From Lentibacillus jeotgali (GTDB lineage Bacteria > Bacillota > Bacilli > Bacillales > Amphibacillaceae): DNA of 64,000 bases. The stretch covers positions 496,001 to 560,000 of the forward strand of contig NZ_AGAV01000005.1 in assembly GCF_000224785.1 (NCBI RefSeq), written 5' to 3'. Within the stretch, counting starts at the first letter, position 1, and the number at the start of each line of letters is the position of its first letter. Below are positions 16,693 through 26,195 of the stretch, one piece after another. The notes beneath the pieces were generated by a model, which was not told where the DNA came from, searched no databases, and was given only the letters and a program-made list of their open reading frames with translations. A program made the translations under genes and the position numbers.

Positions 16693-16794
16693 ACTAAGGC
16701 TTATCGCCATTAGTATTGATAGGTCTTAGTTTTTCTGTTTTGGCAGATTTTCATCATAAGTACAGCCAAGGCTTGCGATAAGCTTGGTTTTCAG
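16693..16794 (+). repeat. Inverted-repeat element before permease, copy 1
   Basis: Contains ACTAAGGCTTATCGCCAT, then a hairpin with ATAGGTCTTAGTTTTT, TTTTGGCAGATTTTC, and GGCTTGCGATAAGCTTGG followed by TTTTCAG. The same building blocks recur upstream of btuF (52331-52420). The first part (ACTAAGGCTTATC...GATAGGTCTTAGTTTTT) could act as an attenuating terminator after the binding-protein gene. Confidence 0.5.
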
Positions 16795-16807
16795 AAGAGG
16801 TGATTGG

Positions 16808-17467
16808 ATGGTAGGACGATTTAATTGGGCAGGCGTTATCGACTTTTTGCCGCAATTATTTACAGGTTTATACTACACATTGTTAATATCAGTTGTCGGC
16901 CTTGTAATTGGGTTTATTCTTGGCGGGATTTTCGGACTGGGCCGTATTGCTCAGAATAAAGTGGTAAGAGGTATTTCCATCATTTTTATTGAAACGATCC
17001 GGGGTACACCCGTACTGGTTCAGGCTATTTGGATTTATTATGCGCTTCCGCTCATTATCCAATTTGAACTGGGATCCGTGACTGCCGGGATTATTGTGAT
17101 TGCTTTGAACTCCGGCGCGTACATAGCGGAAATCGTCCGCGGGGCGGTCCAATCGATTGATCAGGGTCAGATGGAAGCGGGCCGTTCACTTGGTCTTAAT
17201 CATGGCCAAACCATGCGCTATATCATATGGCCTCAGGCGTTTAAGCGGATGATTCCGCCACTTGGCAACCAGTTCATCATCAGTATTAAAGATACGTCAT
17301 TGTTATCCGTCATACTTGTTCCAGAACTCATTTTCCAGGGACGGCTGATCGCGGCAAACCATTTTAACGCCGTGGAAATCTATACGACGGTGGCTGTTTT
17401 CTATCTTGCCATTACATTGTCGTTATCCTTTGTTCTGCAGAGAACTGAAAGGAGACTTGATATTTGA
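16808..17467 (+). CDS. Polar amino acid ABC importer, permease
   Basis: 219 residues from the ATG at 16808, which has AGAGGTGAT upstream; the open frame begins earlier at a TTG without a ribosome site. Five hydrophobic segments and the ABC-coupling loop [23 protein letters not shown] (about 128-150) mark the HisM/GlnP family. It is overlapped by the ATPase gene, indicating one transcription unit. Confidence 0.92.
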   Translation: MVGRFNWAGVIDFLPQLFTGLYYTLLISVVGLVIGFILGGIFGLGRIAQNKVVRGISIIFIETIRGTPVLVQAIWIYYALPLIIQFELGSVTAGIIVIALNSGAYIAEIVRGAVQSIDQGQMEAGRSLGLNHGQTMRYIIWPQAFKRMIPPLGNQFIISIKDTSLLSVILVPELIFQGRLIAANHFNAVEIYTTVAVFYLAITLSLSFVLQRTERRLDI

Positions 17468-18189
17468 TGATTACCGTTAAAGATTTGCATAAAAAATTTG
17501 GCGATAACGAGGTCTTGAAAGGAATCGATTGCGAGATTGACCCATCCGAAGTTGTCTGTGTTATCGGTCCGAGCGGTTCGGGAAAAAGTACGTTTCTCCG
17601 CTGTCTTAATATGTTGGAGCCAATCACAAGCGGCGAAGTGATTGTCGATGGTTACAACCTGAATGACCCGAAGACTGATATTAATATAGTGCGTACAGAA
17701 GTAGGGATGGTATTTCAGCAGTTCAACCTATTTCCGCACAAGAAAGTGATCGAAAATCTGATGCTTGCACCCCAAAAAGTACGCAAAATTACGGATTCGG
17801 AAGCGCGCGAACGCTGTCTGAAATTGCTGGAAAAAGTCGGTTTAGTGGATAAAGCCGAGCAGTACCCGCAACAATTATCAGGCGGACAGCAGCAGCGGGT
17901 GGCAATCGCCCGTGCTCTGGCTATGGAACCAAAGATGATGCTGTTTGACGAGCCAACATCTGCACTGGATCCTGAATTGGTCGGTGAGGTGCTGGAAGTC
18001 ATGAAGCAGCTGGCGGATGAAGGAATGACAATGTTTGTTGTCACACACGAGATGGGATTCGCCCGTGAAGTAGGTGACCGGGTTCTGTTTATGGATGAAG
18101 GTGTCATTGTTGAAGAAGGTGACCCGGAACAAATTTTTTCCAATCCGCAGTCAGATCGTACAAAAGAATTTTTAAATAAAATTTTATAG
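17467..18189 (+). CDS. Polar amino acid ABC importer, ATPase (GlnQ type)
   Basis: 240 residues. Walker [10 protein letters not shown]-loop [10 protein letters not shown], signature LSGGQQQR, Walker [14 protein letters not shown] and the switch His in VTHEMGFA are all intact, so it is a working GlnQ/ArtM-type ATPase. The ATG overlaps the permease stop (TGATG); a TTG three bases earlier is also possible, since AAAGGAG is 9 bases before it. The substrate is set by the binding protein. Confidence 0.93.
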   Translation: MITVKDLHKKFGDNEVLKGIDCEIDPSEVVCVIGPSGSGKSTFLRCLNMLEPITSGEVIVDGYNLNDPKTDINIVRTEVGMVFQQFNLFPHKKVIENLMLAPQKVRKITDSEARERCLKLLEKVGLVDKAEQYPQQLSGGQQQRVAIARALAMEPKMMLFDEPTSALDPELVGEVLEVMKQLADEGMTMFVVTHEMGFAREVGDRVLFMDEGVIVEEGDPEQIFSNPQSDRTKEFLNKIL

Positions 18190-18196
18190 CAGCTTA

Positions 18197-18229
18197 AAAG
18201 GCAGACGAACCCCCGTCTGCTTTGTTTTT
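18197..18229 (+). terminator. Terminator of the amino acid importer operon
   Basis: AAGGCAGAC pairs with GTCTGCTTT, followed by GTTTTTG. Confidence 0.8.
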
Positions 18230-18381
18230 GCAGGGATTGAAAAAACGTATATGACACCCCTTGCTTCTTAAATGTCCGTCTATTTCCACTTATTTGGAAG
18301 CTTTTTTTAATATATCCCCGATTATTTTAAGCAGACCGGTATTGAACATGTTTAAACTTAATAAATGGCGATTAATGCATT

Positions 18382-18410
18382 TTGACGAAAGTAATGATTC
18401 TATTTATTCT
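18382..18410 (+). promoter_or_regulatory. Sigma-A-like promoter of ectABC
   Basis: TTGACG, 17 bp, TATTCT, ending 28 bp before the AGGAGG of ectA. In other halophiles ectABC is induced by osmotic stress; no additional operator is evident. Confidence 0.6.
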
Positions 18411-18474
18411 AATAAAGAATGTTTTTTTAAGAACTCTAGGAGGTGGAATCATCTTAAACAGCAGTAATGGTGTC

Positions 18475-19005
18475 ATGACTAAAACAAAGGAACAAGAGGG
18501 GGAGCTTGGATTTCGCAAGCCAACAAAAGATGATGGATCGGAAGTGTGGGAATTAATTAAGCATACAGGCGTTCTGGATCTTAATTCATCATATAGCTAT
18601 CTCATGTGGTGTGAAATATTTTCCGAAACGTCCATCGTTGTTGAAAGAGAAGGGGACACAGTAGGCTTCATTTCAGGATTCATTCATCCTGATCAGCCTG
18701 ATACGCTGTTTATCTGGCAGGTAGCTGTCGATGACTCTGAACGTGGTAATGGGATCGCAACCAAGATGCTGTACCATTTGCTGAAACGTCAAGGCTGCGG
18801 AGAGGTGAATCATGTGGAAGCGACAGTTTCACCATCAAATACAGCATCACAGCAGTTATTTAAAGGACTTGCGAAAAAGCTTAATACAAAATGTGTTATT
18901 CATGACTATTTTACATCAGGTGACTTTCCGAGCGAGGGTCATGAAGACGAATTATTGTTTAAGATTGGACCTATACAAAAAGAAAAAATTTTAGTGGAAG
19001 GGTGA
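18475..19005 (+). CDS. ectA: L-2,4-diaminobutyrate acetyltransferase
   Basis: 176 residues from the ATG at 18475. It makes N-gamma-acetyl-diaminobutyrate, the second step of ectoine synthesis. It is a GNAT fold with [18 protein letters not shown] at the N-terminus, [21 protein letters not shown] (acetyl-CoA site) and [16 protein letters not shown], the EctA signature. Start choice is uneasy: the only strong ribosome site (AGGAGG, 18438-18443) is 31 bases before this ATG but 7 bases before an in-frame ATC at 18451. Either the product is eight residues longer with a rare start or the ATG is used with little help. The ectB start follows after one base. Confidence 0.93.
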   Translation: MTKTKEQEGELGFRKPTKDDGSEVWELIKHTGVLDLNSSYSYLMWCEIFSETSIVVEREGDTVGFISGFIHPDQPDTLFIWQVAVDDSERGNGIATKMLYHLLKRQGCGEVNHVEATVSPSNTASQQLFKGLAKKLNTKCVIHDYFTSGDFPSEGHEDELLFKIGPIQKEKILVEG

Positions 19006-19006
19006 A

Positions 19007-20284
19007 ATGGTGACAACAACAGTAATTGAAGATGACAAGATGCAAACCTTTGAAGAACTGGAATCAACAGTAAGAAGTTACAGCCGAGGCTGGCCAACCG
19101 TTTTTGAAAAAGCAAAAGGATATAAACTCTGGGACACAGATGGAAAAGAGTATCTTGATTTCTTTGCAGGTGCAGGGGGCTTAAACTACGGCCATAATGA
19201 TGATGCCATGCAGGCGAAAATGATTGAGTACATTCAGAATAATGGGATTCTTCACAGTCTTGATATGGGGACAACATCAAGAAAGGAATTCCTTGAACGT
19301 TTTAAGGAAGTTATTCTTAAGCCCCGCAACCTTGATTATAAAGTCATGTTTCCTGGACCAACAGGCACGAATTCGGTTGAAAGTGCACTGAAAATTGCTC
19401 GTAAAGTGACCGGGCGCGATACGGTCATCAGCTTTACAAATGCCTTTCACGGCATGACAATCGGTTCACTTTCCGTCACAGCAAATTCATTTAAGCGGCA
19501 CGGGGCAGGTGTTCCGCTGCATCATTCGGTTTCAATGCCATTTGATGAGTATGTGGAAGATCAGAATACAATCGCTTATCTGGAAAGATTCCTGGAGGAC
19601 AGAGGAAGCGGTGTAGCACTGCCTGCAGCTATCATTCTGGAGACCGTTCAAGGTGAAGGCGGCATTAATGCAGCCAGCATGGATTGGCTGAAAAAAGTAG
19701 AAGACCTTTGCAAGCAATGGGATATTTTGTTGATCGTCGATGATATTCAGGCTGGATGCGGCCGTACCGGTACGTTCTTCAGCTTTGAGCCAGCCGGAAT
19801 TGATCCGGATATTGTCTGCCTGTCCAAGTCAATTGGCGGTGCTGGTCTGCCAATGGCACTGACATTGATTAAGCCGGAACATGACCAGTGGGGACCAGGT
19901 GAGCATAATGGTACATTCCGCGGCAATAACCTGGCATTCATTGGTGCAACCCAAGCATTAAGTTATTGGGAAAATGATGACTTTGGCAAATCCATCCGGG
20001 AAAAAGGCGAACTGTTGCGTGAAGGCATTGAAGAACTAGTCGCCAAATATCCTGAACTTGATGCCCATCACCGCGGCAGAGGATTAATGCAGGGAATCGC
20101 CCTCGGCAAACCTGAACTTACTGATGATATTTGTGCGGAAGCATTCCAGCGGGGACTGATTGTTGAAACAGCCGGTCCGGATGATGAAGTTGTCAAATTT
20201 CTTCCACCACTTATTATAGATAAAGAAGCTCTCAAAGAAGGACTTAAGATATTGGATGAGAGTATCCAAGCAGTACTTGGCTAA
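19007..20284 (+). CDS. ectB: Diaminobutyrate-2-oxoglutarate transaminase
   Basis: 425 residues, class III aminotransferase that converts aspartate semialdehyde to L-2,4-diaminobutyrate, the first step of ectoine synthesis. Visible motifs: [16 protein letters not shown] at the N-terminus, the cofactor-binding [14 protein letters not shown] (about residues 244-257) and the Schiff-base lysine in [14 protein letters not shown] (about 271-284). Length is normal for EctB. It lies one base after ectA, with GAAGGGTGAA as ribosome site. Confidence 0.96.
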   Translation: MVTTTVIEDDKMQTFEELESTVRSYSRGWPTVFEKAKGYKLWDTDGKEYLDFFAGAGGLNYGHNDDAMQAKMIEYIQNNGILHSLDMGTTSRKEFLERFKEVILKPRNLDYKVMFPGPTGTNSVESALKIARKVTGRDTVISFTNAFHGMTIGSLSVTANSFKRHGAGVPLHHSVSMPFDEYVEDQNTIAYLERFLEDRGSGVALPAAIILETVQGEGGINAASMDWLKKVEDLCKQWDILLIVDDIQAGCGRTGTFFSFEPAGIDPDIVCLSKSIGGAGLPMALTLIKPEHDQWGPGEHNGTFRGNNLAFIGATQALSYWENDDFGKSIREKGELLREGIEELVAKYPELDAHHRGRGLMQGIALGKPELTDDICAEAFQRGLIVETAGPDDEVVKFLPPLIIDKEALKEGLKILDESIQAVLG

Positions 20285-20356
20285 TTTGTATGAATTAATA
20301 ATACGCAGTTAAATTTTGAGCAATAAAGCAGAAAAAAACGAAAGAGGGGACAGCAA

Positions 20357-20743
20357 ATGATTGTAAAATCACTTGAAGATTTGATCGGAACAGAAGACGA
20401 AACTTATGATGAGAATTGGTCAAGCCGCCGATTTATTTTGAAAAAAGACGGGGTTGGCTTCAGCATGAACGATACGATTATCAGTGCCGGAACAGAAAAC
20501 TATTTCTGGTATAAAAACCACATCGAAGCAGTTTACTGCATCGAAGGCGAAGGTACCATCGAAAAGGTCGAAACCGGGGATGTCTATGATATTAAGGCTG
20601 GCACAATGTATCTATTAGACGAACATGATAAGCATATCCTTCGTGCTAAGACCCAAATGCGCATGGTATGTGTCTTCAATCCGCCGCTCGTTGGTAAAGA
20701 GACACATAACGAAGAAGGCTATTACCCGCTATTGACGGAATAA
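20357..20743 (+). CDS. ectC: L-ectoine synthase
   Basis: 128 residues, the usual EctC length; cupin fold. It closes the ring of N-gamma-acetyl-diaminobutyrate to ectoine. Motifs: MIVKSLEDLIGTEDET at the start, NYFWYKNHIEAVYCIEGEGTIE (metal-binding cupin box, about 50-72), MYLLDEHDKHILRA (about 90-103). AGAGGGGAC precedes the ATG. No ectD (hydroxylase) or dedicated aspartokinase follows; a strong terminator ends the operon. Confidence 0.96.
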   Translation: MIVKSLEDLIGTEDETYDENWSSRRFILKKDGVGFSMNDTIISAGTENYFWYKNHIEAVYCIEGEGTIEKVETGDVYDIKAGTMYLLDEHDKHILRAKTQMRMVCVFNPPLVGKETHNEEGYYPLLTE

Positions 20744-20756
20744 GCTGTTAGAGATT

Positions 20757-20796
20757 AAGCCCGGATTATGGTGATTATCCATAATCCGGGCTTTTT
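20757..20796 (+). terminator. Terminator of ectABC
   Basis: AAGCCCGGATTATGG pairs with CCATAATCCGGGCTT followed by a T-run. Confidence 0.9.
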
Positions 20797-20823
20797 GACA
20801 GTTAGGAAATCGGGGCTGATGAA

Positions 20824-21471
20824 TTGATAGAATTGCTGATTGATTACCAGTGGGAAATCTTTGTCATAGCTGAAGTATTGTCAATGGCGGCATTACTGCT
20901 TTTTGGCATTGTCAGGTATCTATTAAACAAGCACCGGCTGAGTCGGTTGTTTTTGCTGGGATTCCTGATTCTGCTTGGGATTGAGGCAGTGCTGGCAGTC
21001 TTGATTTATCGGGACACCGGACAACTATCAACGTTTCAGATCATCATTACGATTTTTGTGATCTATGCCTGTACATTCGGAATATTTGACTTCATGAAGC
21101 TTGACCGGTGGATGCGAAAAACGATTGGCAGGTGGCGCGGTGTTGATCTGTTAACGGCCAAAGATTACCGCATCATGGAAAGGAATAAGGACCCTAAGTT
21201 TATTGCAAAAAAGTATCGCTGGAGTTCTACAGCACATTTAATCGTGTTTGTCGTGGTACAGGGGATTTTTTGGACATATGGAACGGATAGTTTTGAAGAA
21301 ATGCTAGGGTATTTGACTGATTTTTCATGGATTGAGTCCGGTACTGCAGCAGACTCCCCGTATGCTAATGAAACGGTTTATGGCATAGGCACGGTTTGGG
21401 GGATCGTTTTTGCTGCCGACTTTCTGTATTCATGGTCATACACTGTATTTCCGTCAAGTGTCCGGAGATGA
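20824..21471 (+). CDS. Five-helix membrane protein, unknown function
   Basis: 215 residues, TTG start with CGGGGCTGATGAA upstream; the nearby ATG runs straight into a stop. Hydrophobic segments lie at about residues 10-32, 40-62, 70-92, 137-155 and 188-206, with a basic loop (MRKTIGRWRGVDLLTAKDYRIMERNKDPKF) between the third and fourth. No transporter or enzyme motif is seen. It directly follows the ectoine terminator and ends in its own terminator, so it is likely a single-gene unit. Confidence 0.75.
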   Translation: MIELLIDYQWEIFVIAEVLSMAALLLFGIVRYLLNKHRLSRLFLLGFLILLGIEAVLAVLIYRDTGQLSTFQIIITIFVIYACTFGIFDFMKLDRWMRKTIGRWRGVDLLTAKDYRIMERNKDPKFIAKKYRWSSTAHLIVFVVVQGIFWTYGTDSFEEMLGYLTDFSWIESGTAADSPYANETVYGIGTVWGIVFAADFLYSWSYTVFPSSVRR

Positions 21472-21502
21472 CTGTTAGATTACTGAAGGATTTCGAATAA
21501 GG

Positions 21503-21535
21503 AAGGATTGGAGCAATCATTTCCAATCCTTTTCA
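21503..21535. terminator. Terminator between convergent genes
   Basis: AAGGATTGG pairs with TCCAATCCTT and both strands have a T-rich end. Confidence 0.7.
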
Positions 21536-21542
21536 CTTTCAA

Positions 21543-22397
21543 TTATTTTTCCTTCCCATACAAAATCCACGGGGATGGCAGTTCAAACTGGTGATCAGCG
21601 GGAAGTGTCCGTGCTTCTTCCTTCGTTAAATCCATCCAGATGTATGTTTCATCATCTGTGTGCTGCAGCAGTTTCCGGTAATCACGCGCAATGGTTTCCC
21701 ATAAGCCCGGCTGTGATGTTATGTCATGCCACGGATAGACGGCATGCAAATAATGATGCTTTTTCTGATCGTACTTAGTGATCAGGAATCGCGTTTTGGC
21801 TTCGTTTTCGTAAAAGGACCATTGCTGCAGATCTTGATCCTGCAATAGATCGGCTGAGCTGGGAAAAGGGTAATAGCATTCATATGGAAAAATGGCTCGA
21901 GTCTGAATATACAACTGATTTACCCAATCTTTTTTGCGCTGCAAATCTATGACAGGCTGCCATGGAGCTGCCCCGGATTCGAGCGCTGATGTAGCTTTTG
22001 TTAATGCCCCGTGCAAGGTTATGTAGGGGCTCAGGCCGATTTTTTCCAGGACCCGCTGTGCTGAAATATTATGTTCCTGTGTATTGGCCCCAATCCAATG
22101 AATCCCCTCGACGTTTAGAGCCTCTTGCAAGACATAGGACACCACTTCAGTTGAAAAGCCATTTCCCATAAATCGGCGATCACTTCTTAACCGCCCCAGC
22201 ATGGCATAACTGTCTGCATAAATCGAGTATCCGCCTACACTGACTAATTGATCGTCAAGGAAAAGGCCATATAGCCGGTTATTTCCGGTGGTGAGTCTAT
22301 CAAATATGCGTCCAACATAATCAAATTCAATGCCTGTATCCATTGCTTCGTAGTGGGGGTCGTCGTTAATGTCCAGCATCCGGATCGTTTTGCTCAT
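21543..22397 (-). CDS. GNAT-family acetyltransferase with extra C-terminal domain
   Basis: 284 residues from the ATG at 22397, which has AGGGAGAG at good spacing; the longer frame has no ribosome site. The N-terminal half is a GNAT domain (RSDRRFMGNGFSTEVVSYVL as acetyl-CoA loop, then IHWIGANTQEHNISAQRVLEKIGLSPYITLHG). The C-terminal half (about 150-284) is aromatic-rich and does not match anything I recognise; it may be a second, degenerate GNAT fold. Substrate unknown. Confidence 0.8.
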   Translation of the reverse strand: MSKTIRMLDINDDPHYEAMDTGIEFDYVGRIFDRLTTGNNRLYGLFLDDQLVSVGGYSIYADSYAMLGRLRSDRRFMGNGFSTEVVSYVLQEALNVEGIHWIGANTQEHNISAQRVLEKIGLSPYITLHGALTKATSALESGAAPWQPVIDLQRKKDWVNQLYIQTRAIFPYECYYPFPSSADLLQDQDLQQWSFYENEAKTRFLITKYDQKKHHYLHAVYPWHDITSQPGLWETIARDYRKLLQHTDDETYIWMDLTKEEARTLPADHQFELPSPWILYGKEK

Positions 22398-22502
22398 TTG
22401 GCGCACTCTCCCTGAATAATTTCTCATGTAATAGATTATCACGTCATGATATCTTCGTGAAACATTTTAATTTAATAGGTGTATTAATTTTCTGTAAGAT
22501 GG

Positions 22503-22531
22503 TTGCCACGGGATTGATAGAGTCCTATAAT
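22503..22531 (+). promoter_or_regulatory. Sigma-A promoter of metA
   Basis: TTGCCA, 17 bp, TATAAT, about 75 bp before the start. No S-box (SAM) riboswitch is recognisable between promoter and gene. Confidence 0.75.
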
Positions 22532-22607
22532 GAAGGATATATTTCTTTTATCAAAAACTCCGGAAATCATTCTTTTTGCACAACAAATTTGAAGGAGATG
22601 GTAACAG

Positions 22608-23516
22608 TTGCCAATTAATGTATCAAAAGAGTTGCCTGCCAGTGACGCCTTAAAGCAGGAAAAAATCTTTGTTATGGATGAGGACAGGGCACAGACGCAG
22701 GACATCCGTCCTCTTAATATATTAATTTTAAATTTAATGCCGGAAAAAGAACTAACGGAACTGCAGTTGCTGCGTCTGCTAGGGAATACCCCGCTTCAGG
22801 TTAATATCAGTTTTCTCACGACCGCGACACATCGGCCGACACATGTGAGCCCGCATCATCTGGAAAACTTTTACACAACGTTTGATGAGGCCAAAAAGCG
22901 CCGTTTTGATGGACTGATCATTACAGGGGCGCCAATTGAGCACCTTGCGTTTGAGGATGTTGCTTACTGGGATGAACTGACAGAGATTATGGACTGGGCG
23001 GCCGCCAATGTAACCTCAACATTGCACATTTGTTGGGGCGCACAGGCGGGTCTGTATTATCATTATGGTGTGAAAAAATATGAATTGCCGGAAAAATGCT
23101 TCGGTATATATGAACACCAAATTTCTGACCACACTGTTAATCTTGTGCGCGGGTTTGACGATATTTTTCATGCGCCGCATTCCCGCTACACCAGTGTATC
23201 AAGAGAAGCGATTGAAGCCAATCCGGATCTGACGCTGCTGTCTGTTTCCGAACAGGGCGCACCCTTTATCATCATGTCAAACGATGCCAGAAACATCATG
23301 ATTACAGGGCATATGGAGTATGATGCGACAACACTTGCTGAGGAATATAAACGGGATCACAGCAGGGGCGTGGACACTGGCATCCCCGAAAATTATTTTC
23401 CAAACGATGATGTTGATGCACAGCCGCCGCACAAATGGCGATCACACAGTCATCTGCTCTTTTCAAACTGGCTCAACTATTACGTTTATCAGGAGACACC
23501 GTTTGAATGGGACTGA
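22608..23516 (+). CDS. metA: Homoserine O-acetyltransferase, MetA type
   Basis: 302 residues, TTG start with GGAGATGG upstream. It activates homoserine in methionine synthesis. Catalytic Cys142 (HICWGAQAG), His235 and Glu237 (TGHMEYD) are at the standard positions. Residue 111 is Glu ([10 protein letters not shown]). In this family Glu111 goes with acetyl-CoA and Gly111 with succinyl-CoA, so acetyl transfer is predicted although annotation pipelines often call such proteins succinyltransferases. Single gene with its own promoter and terminator. Confidence 0.95.
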   Translation: MPINVSKELPASDALKQEKIFVMDEDRAQTQDIRPLNILILNLMPEKELTELQLLRLLGNTPLQVNISFLTTATHRPTHVSPHHLENFYTTFDEAKKRRFDGLIITGAPIEHLAFEDVAYWDELTEIMDWAAANVTSTLHICWGAQAGLYYHYGVKKYELPEKCFGIYEHQISDHTVNLVRGFDDIFHAPHSRYTSVSREAIEANPDLTLLSVSEQGAPFIIMSNDARNIMITGHMEYDATTLAEEYKRDHSRGVDTGIPENYFPNDDVDAQPPHKWRSHSHLLFSNWLNYYVYQETPFEWD

Positions 23517-23520
23517 TACG

Positions 23521-23560
23521 AAAAGCTGTAACTCTTTAGAAAGGGTTACAGCTTTTTTTT
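23521..23560 (+). terminator. Terminator of metA
   Basis: AAAAGCTGTAAC pairs with GGTTACAGCTTTT followed by eight T. Confidence 0.9.
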
Positions 23561-23652
23561 GGTGGATCAGCAGAAGAGCGCCGACATCGGCAGAAGAACC
23601 TGCAATCTGCAGATGTTCGCATTCACTTCCCGAGATTCATGTTTTCTCACAG

Positions 23653-24189
23653 TTATTCCAGCAATATTCCCTCATTTTTCAGCACGTCGCATGCTTTATC
23701 CAATTGTCCTTCAGTGTCGGCCTCAATTGTATGCAGATGAACGCCACCGGTGAGTTTGGACAGAAGTGATGCCCCGGTCTTGTTCAATTCAGTTAAAAAA
23801 GCATCGACATCCAGCCGATTTTTTATCATTAATGAGCCGGTCATATCCCCGTAAATTGGGTGTTCAACCATTACATTCCGGACGATCACGCCATGATCTA
23901 CCAGTGTATAAAGTTCGGTTCCCGTCTTTTCCAGTTTGTGGGAAACTGCAATCACCCTGGTAAAATTTGTAGATTCGCTGTTTTCCTCATAGTAGACATA
24001 ACCGCGTGAGGTAGCGATGATAGGTTCGCCTTTCGCTTTCAGCAGAGAAATATCCTGAACAATTGCTTGACGGCTTACATTCATTTTTTGGGCTAAAACT
24101 TTTCCGGAAAGGGGACCACCGCTTTCTCTCAGCATGTTCACAATCATATTCCGCCGTTCTGCACCAAACACTTTATTTTGCTCTTCCAC
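23653..24189 (-). CDS. niaR: NiaR-type transcription repressor (HTH plus 3H domain)
   Basis: 178 residues from the GTG at 24189. An N-terminal winged helix (RRNMIVNMLRESGGPLSGKVLAQKMNVSRQAIVQDISLLKAKG, about 10-55) is followed by a 3H domain with three conserved His (AVSHKL, EHPIYGDMTG, GGVHLHTIE). This is NiaR/YrxA, which represses NAD synthesis or niacin uptake genes when nicotinate is bound. The open frame extends 16 codons further, but a TATAAT (minus strand) falls inside that extension, and the GTG start gives the length of B. subtilis YrxA. It is divergent from a membrane-protein/symporter pair with a dyad in between. Confidence 0.9.
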   Translation of the reverse strand: MEEQNKVFGAERRNMIVNMLRESGGPLSGKVLAQKMNVSRQAIVQDISLLKAKGEPIIATSRGYVYYEENSESTNFTRVIAVSHKLEKTGTELYTLVDHGVIVRNVMVEHPIYGDMTGSLMIKNRLDVDAFLTELNKTGASLLSKLTGGVHLHTIEADTEGQLDKACDVLKNEGILLE

Positions 24190-24282
24190 TTCCAGCACCT
24201 CTATTTCAGCTTTTTTCCAATTATACCATTGATACATGATCGATTAAAAAGTTCTTGAATTATTGCTTTGCATATGTAATTA

Positions 24283-24298
24283 TATGTGTAAAGACATA
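24283..24298. promoter_or_regulatory. Candidate NiaR operator
   Basis: TATGTGTAAAGACATA has arms TATGT/ACATA. Read on the minus strand the core is TGTCTTTACA, close to the TGTCTTGACA core I recall for NiaR sites in Bacillus. It is in the niaR/24362 intergenic region, about 60 bp before the divergent gene. A second overlapping palindrome (CATATGTAATTATATG) lies just upstream. Confidence 0.5.
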
Positions 24299-24361
24299 TG
24301 TAAAGTTATTTGTTGTTGCGCGTAACAGTGTTCAATATTTCATAAAAGGAGGAAGTCCATT

Positions 24362-24550
24362 TTGCAACAAAACAAATCAAAAACAAGCTGGGGAATACTA
24401 ATTGTACTATTGATTTTGTCAGCTTTTATCCTTCCTTACTCTGTTCTGTCAGATGTTCAGACCTGGTATGGCAGTTTTCTATTGTGGGGGATCATCGGAA
24501 TTCTAATCATTATCGCTAATGTTATGGTCACAAAGGATTGGGGGAAGTAA
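24362..24550 (+). CDS. Small two-helix membrane protein
   Basis: 62 residues, TTG start with AAAGGAGGAAG upstream. Two hydrophobic segments at about 10-28 and 36-57, ending MVTKDWGK. It is directly followed (one base) by the sodium:solute symporter gene. This resembles the small DUF997/YhdT-like partners placed before some symporter genes such as panF, but similarity is only in layout. Possible accessory subunit of the transporter. Confidence 0.75.
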   Translation: MQQNKSKTSWGILIVLLILSAFILPYSVLSDVQTWYGSFLLWGIIGILIIIANVMVTKDWGK

Positions 24551-24551
24551 A

Positions 24552-26030
24552 TTGAGTACAAATCTAGCAATTTGGGGAATTATTATCTATTTTATTTTAG
24601 CATCAGTTATCGCAATTCTGTCGAGACGAGGAGACCGTTCGGATATGGCGGGCTTCTTTCTGGGCGGACGCAGTATGAATGGTATCCTGTCGGCGCTGAG
24701 TTACAGTGCGACAACATATAGTGCGTTCATGATGGTCGGTCTCGCGGGACTCACGTATCAGGGCGGCGTCGGGGCACTCGGTTTTGAAATTGTTTATTTT
24801 ACTGGCGTCTCGCTGGTTATCCTTTTCGGGCCGCGGTTTTGGAAAGCAGGGAAAAAATATGGCTATGTATCCCCGTCGGAAATGGTTGGTGGGCGATATG
24901 AAAGCAAAACAGCAGCAAAAGCTGTGTCGCTTGTCAGTTGTTTGTTTCTGATTCCGTATTGTGCCGTTCAGCTTGCCGGGGTCGGTTATTTGCTCCAGGG
25001 CATTACAAACAACGCCATCCCTTTTACAGCAGGTGTCGTGTTTGCAACCGTCATGGCTATTTTATTTTCCTATACGGCCGGTATCCGTTCTGTCGTGTGG
25101 ACAGACTCATTGCAGGCTATCATCATGATCATTACATCCACAATCGTTGTTCTGATGGTTTTTCAGGGATTAGGTGGATTCGGACAGTTTTTTGAAAATC
25201 TGGATACGAGCCGTCCGGATTCGTTGTCTGTTCCGGGAAATGGCTACTTTGACTTTCTGACGTTTCTTGGCCTGACATTGCCGTGGTTCTTCTTCAGTTT
25301 GTCCAATCCGCAAGTGAGCCAGCGGTTGTTTATGCCGTCGTCGTTAAAAGGATTGCGGCAGATGCTGATTGGCTTTCTGATTTTTGGATTTATTTATACG
25401 TTCGTCTCCGTTTTATGGGGATTTTCTGCCATGCAGATGTTTCCTGATCTCGAAACGGCTGACTTGGCAACACCTAAGCTTCTGTCATCTGAACTGGTGC
25501 CGCCGATTCTTGGCGTCATTGTGATGGTCGGTATTCTGGCTGCAGCGGTATCAACGATTGATTCGATTATGCTGACATTGTCATCGATGTTTGCCCGCGA
25601 TGTATATGGAAATTCCAAAAGTAAGCCAGGCGATCGGAAACAGTTAAAAGTTGCGAAAATGGTCATTCCGTTGATTGCGGTTTTGGCGTTTGCGTTTGCG
25701 GAACTGGAGCTTAACCTGATTGCGGTTCTGTCTGTTGCCGCCTCATCCGGGTTAATTGTTGTTGTACCCGCCTTTTTCGGAACTTTCTTTTGGAAGCGCG
25801 GAACGGCTGCCGGTGTCATTACTAGTGTGTCTGTCGGGGCGGTGCTTGTGCTTGCGATTGAATTTACCGGTATTAAACCACTGGGGCTGGCATCCGGCAT
25901 TTGGGGATTGTTGGTATCAACGGTTATTTTTATAGGCGTCAGTCTCGTAACTAAAGTGTCATTGGAAAAAGCGGATGCCTTCATGAATATTATGAAAGAA
26001 AAATGGAACGAAGAGCGAAGAGCATCATAA
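24552..26030 (+). CDS. Sodium:solute symporter (SSS family)
   Basis: 492 residues from the TTG at 24552, one base after the small gene; the open frame begins 33 bp earlier inside that gene. About 13 hydrophobic segments. SSS features: DMAGFFLGGRSMNGILSALSYSATTYSAFMMVG near residues 35-68 and FSLSNPQVSQRLFMPSS near 250. The substrate is unknown. The divergent repressor NiaR and the dyad between them suggest control by niacin, making a nicotinate-type NAD precursor a plausible cargo (inference only). Confidence 0.9.
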   Translation: MSTNLAIWGIIIYFILASVIAILSRRGDRSDMAGFFLGGRSMNGILSALSYSATTYSAFMMVGLAGLTYQGGVGALGFEIVYFTGVSLVILFGPRFWKAGKKYGYVSPSEMVGGRYESKTAAKAVSLVSCLFLIPYCAVQLAGVGYLLQGITNNAIPFTAGVVFATVMAILFSYTAGIRSVVWTDSLQAIIMIITSTIVVLMVFQGLGGFGQFFENLDTSRPDSLSVPGNGYFDFLTFLGLTLPWFFFSLSNPQVSQRLFMPSSLKGLRQMLIGFLIFGFIYTFVSVLWGFSAMQMFPDLETADLATPKLLSSELVPPILGVIVMVGILAAAVSTIDSIMLTLSSMFARDVYGNSKSKPGDRKQLKVAKMVIPLIAVLAFAFAELELNLIAVLSVAASSGLIVVVPAFFGTFFWKRGTAAGVITSVSVGAVLVLAIEFTGIKPLGLASGIWGLLVSTVIFIGVSLVTKVSLEKADAFMNIMKEKWNEERRAS

Positions 26031-26046
26031 ATCGGTTCGAGTCTGG

Positions 26047-26083
26047 AAAAGCCTTTGTGTGTTCCCTGCACAAGGGCTTTTTC
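26047..26083 (+). terminator. Terminator of the symporter operon
   Basis: AAAAGCCTTTGTG pairs with GCACAAGGGCTTTTT. Confidence 0.85.
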
Positions 26084-26195
26084 TATATGATGGTCAGTCC
26101 AAACAATCTAAAGTATTCATGGATGAATGTAATCGGCTGATGCACTTGTTGCATGCTCGCATCTGGGGCTTTATTACGTTCTGGTCACGTGAATT

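Noticed and set aside
18382-18474. Longer ectA frame starting at TTG 18382
   Set aside because: That TTG is the -35 element of the promoter, so it cannot be in the transcript.
22442-22607. S-box or T-box before metA
   Set aside because: None of the conserved blocks of the SAM riboswitch or T-box are seen in the 76 bp between the promoter and start.
24190-24237. Longer niaR start
   Set aside because: A TATAAT on the same strand falls inside it, and the GTG at 24189 gives the normal length of the family.
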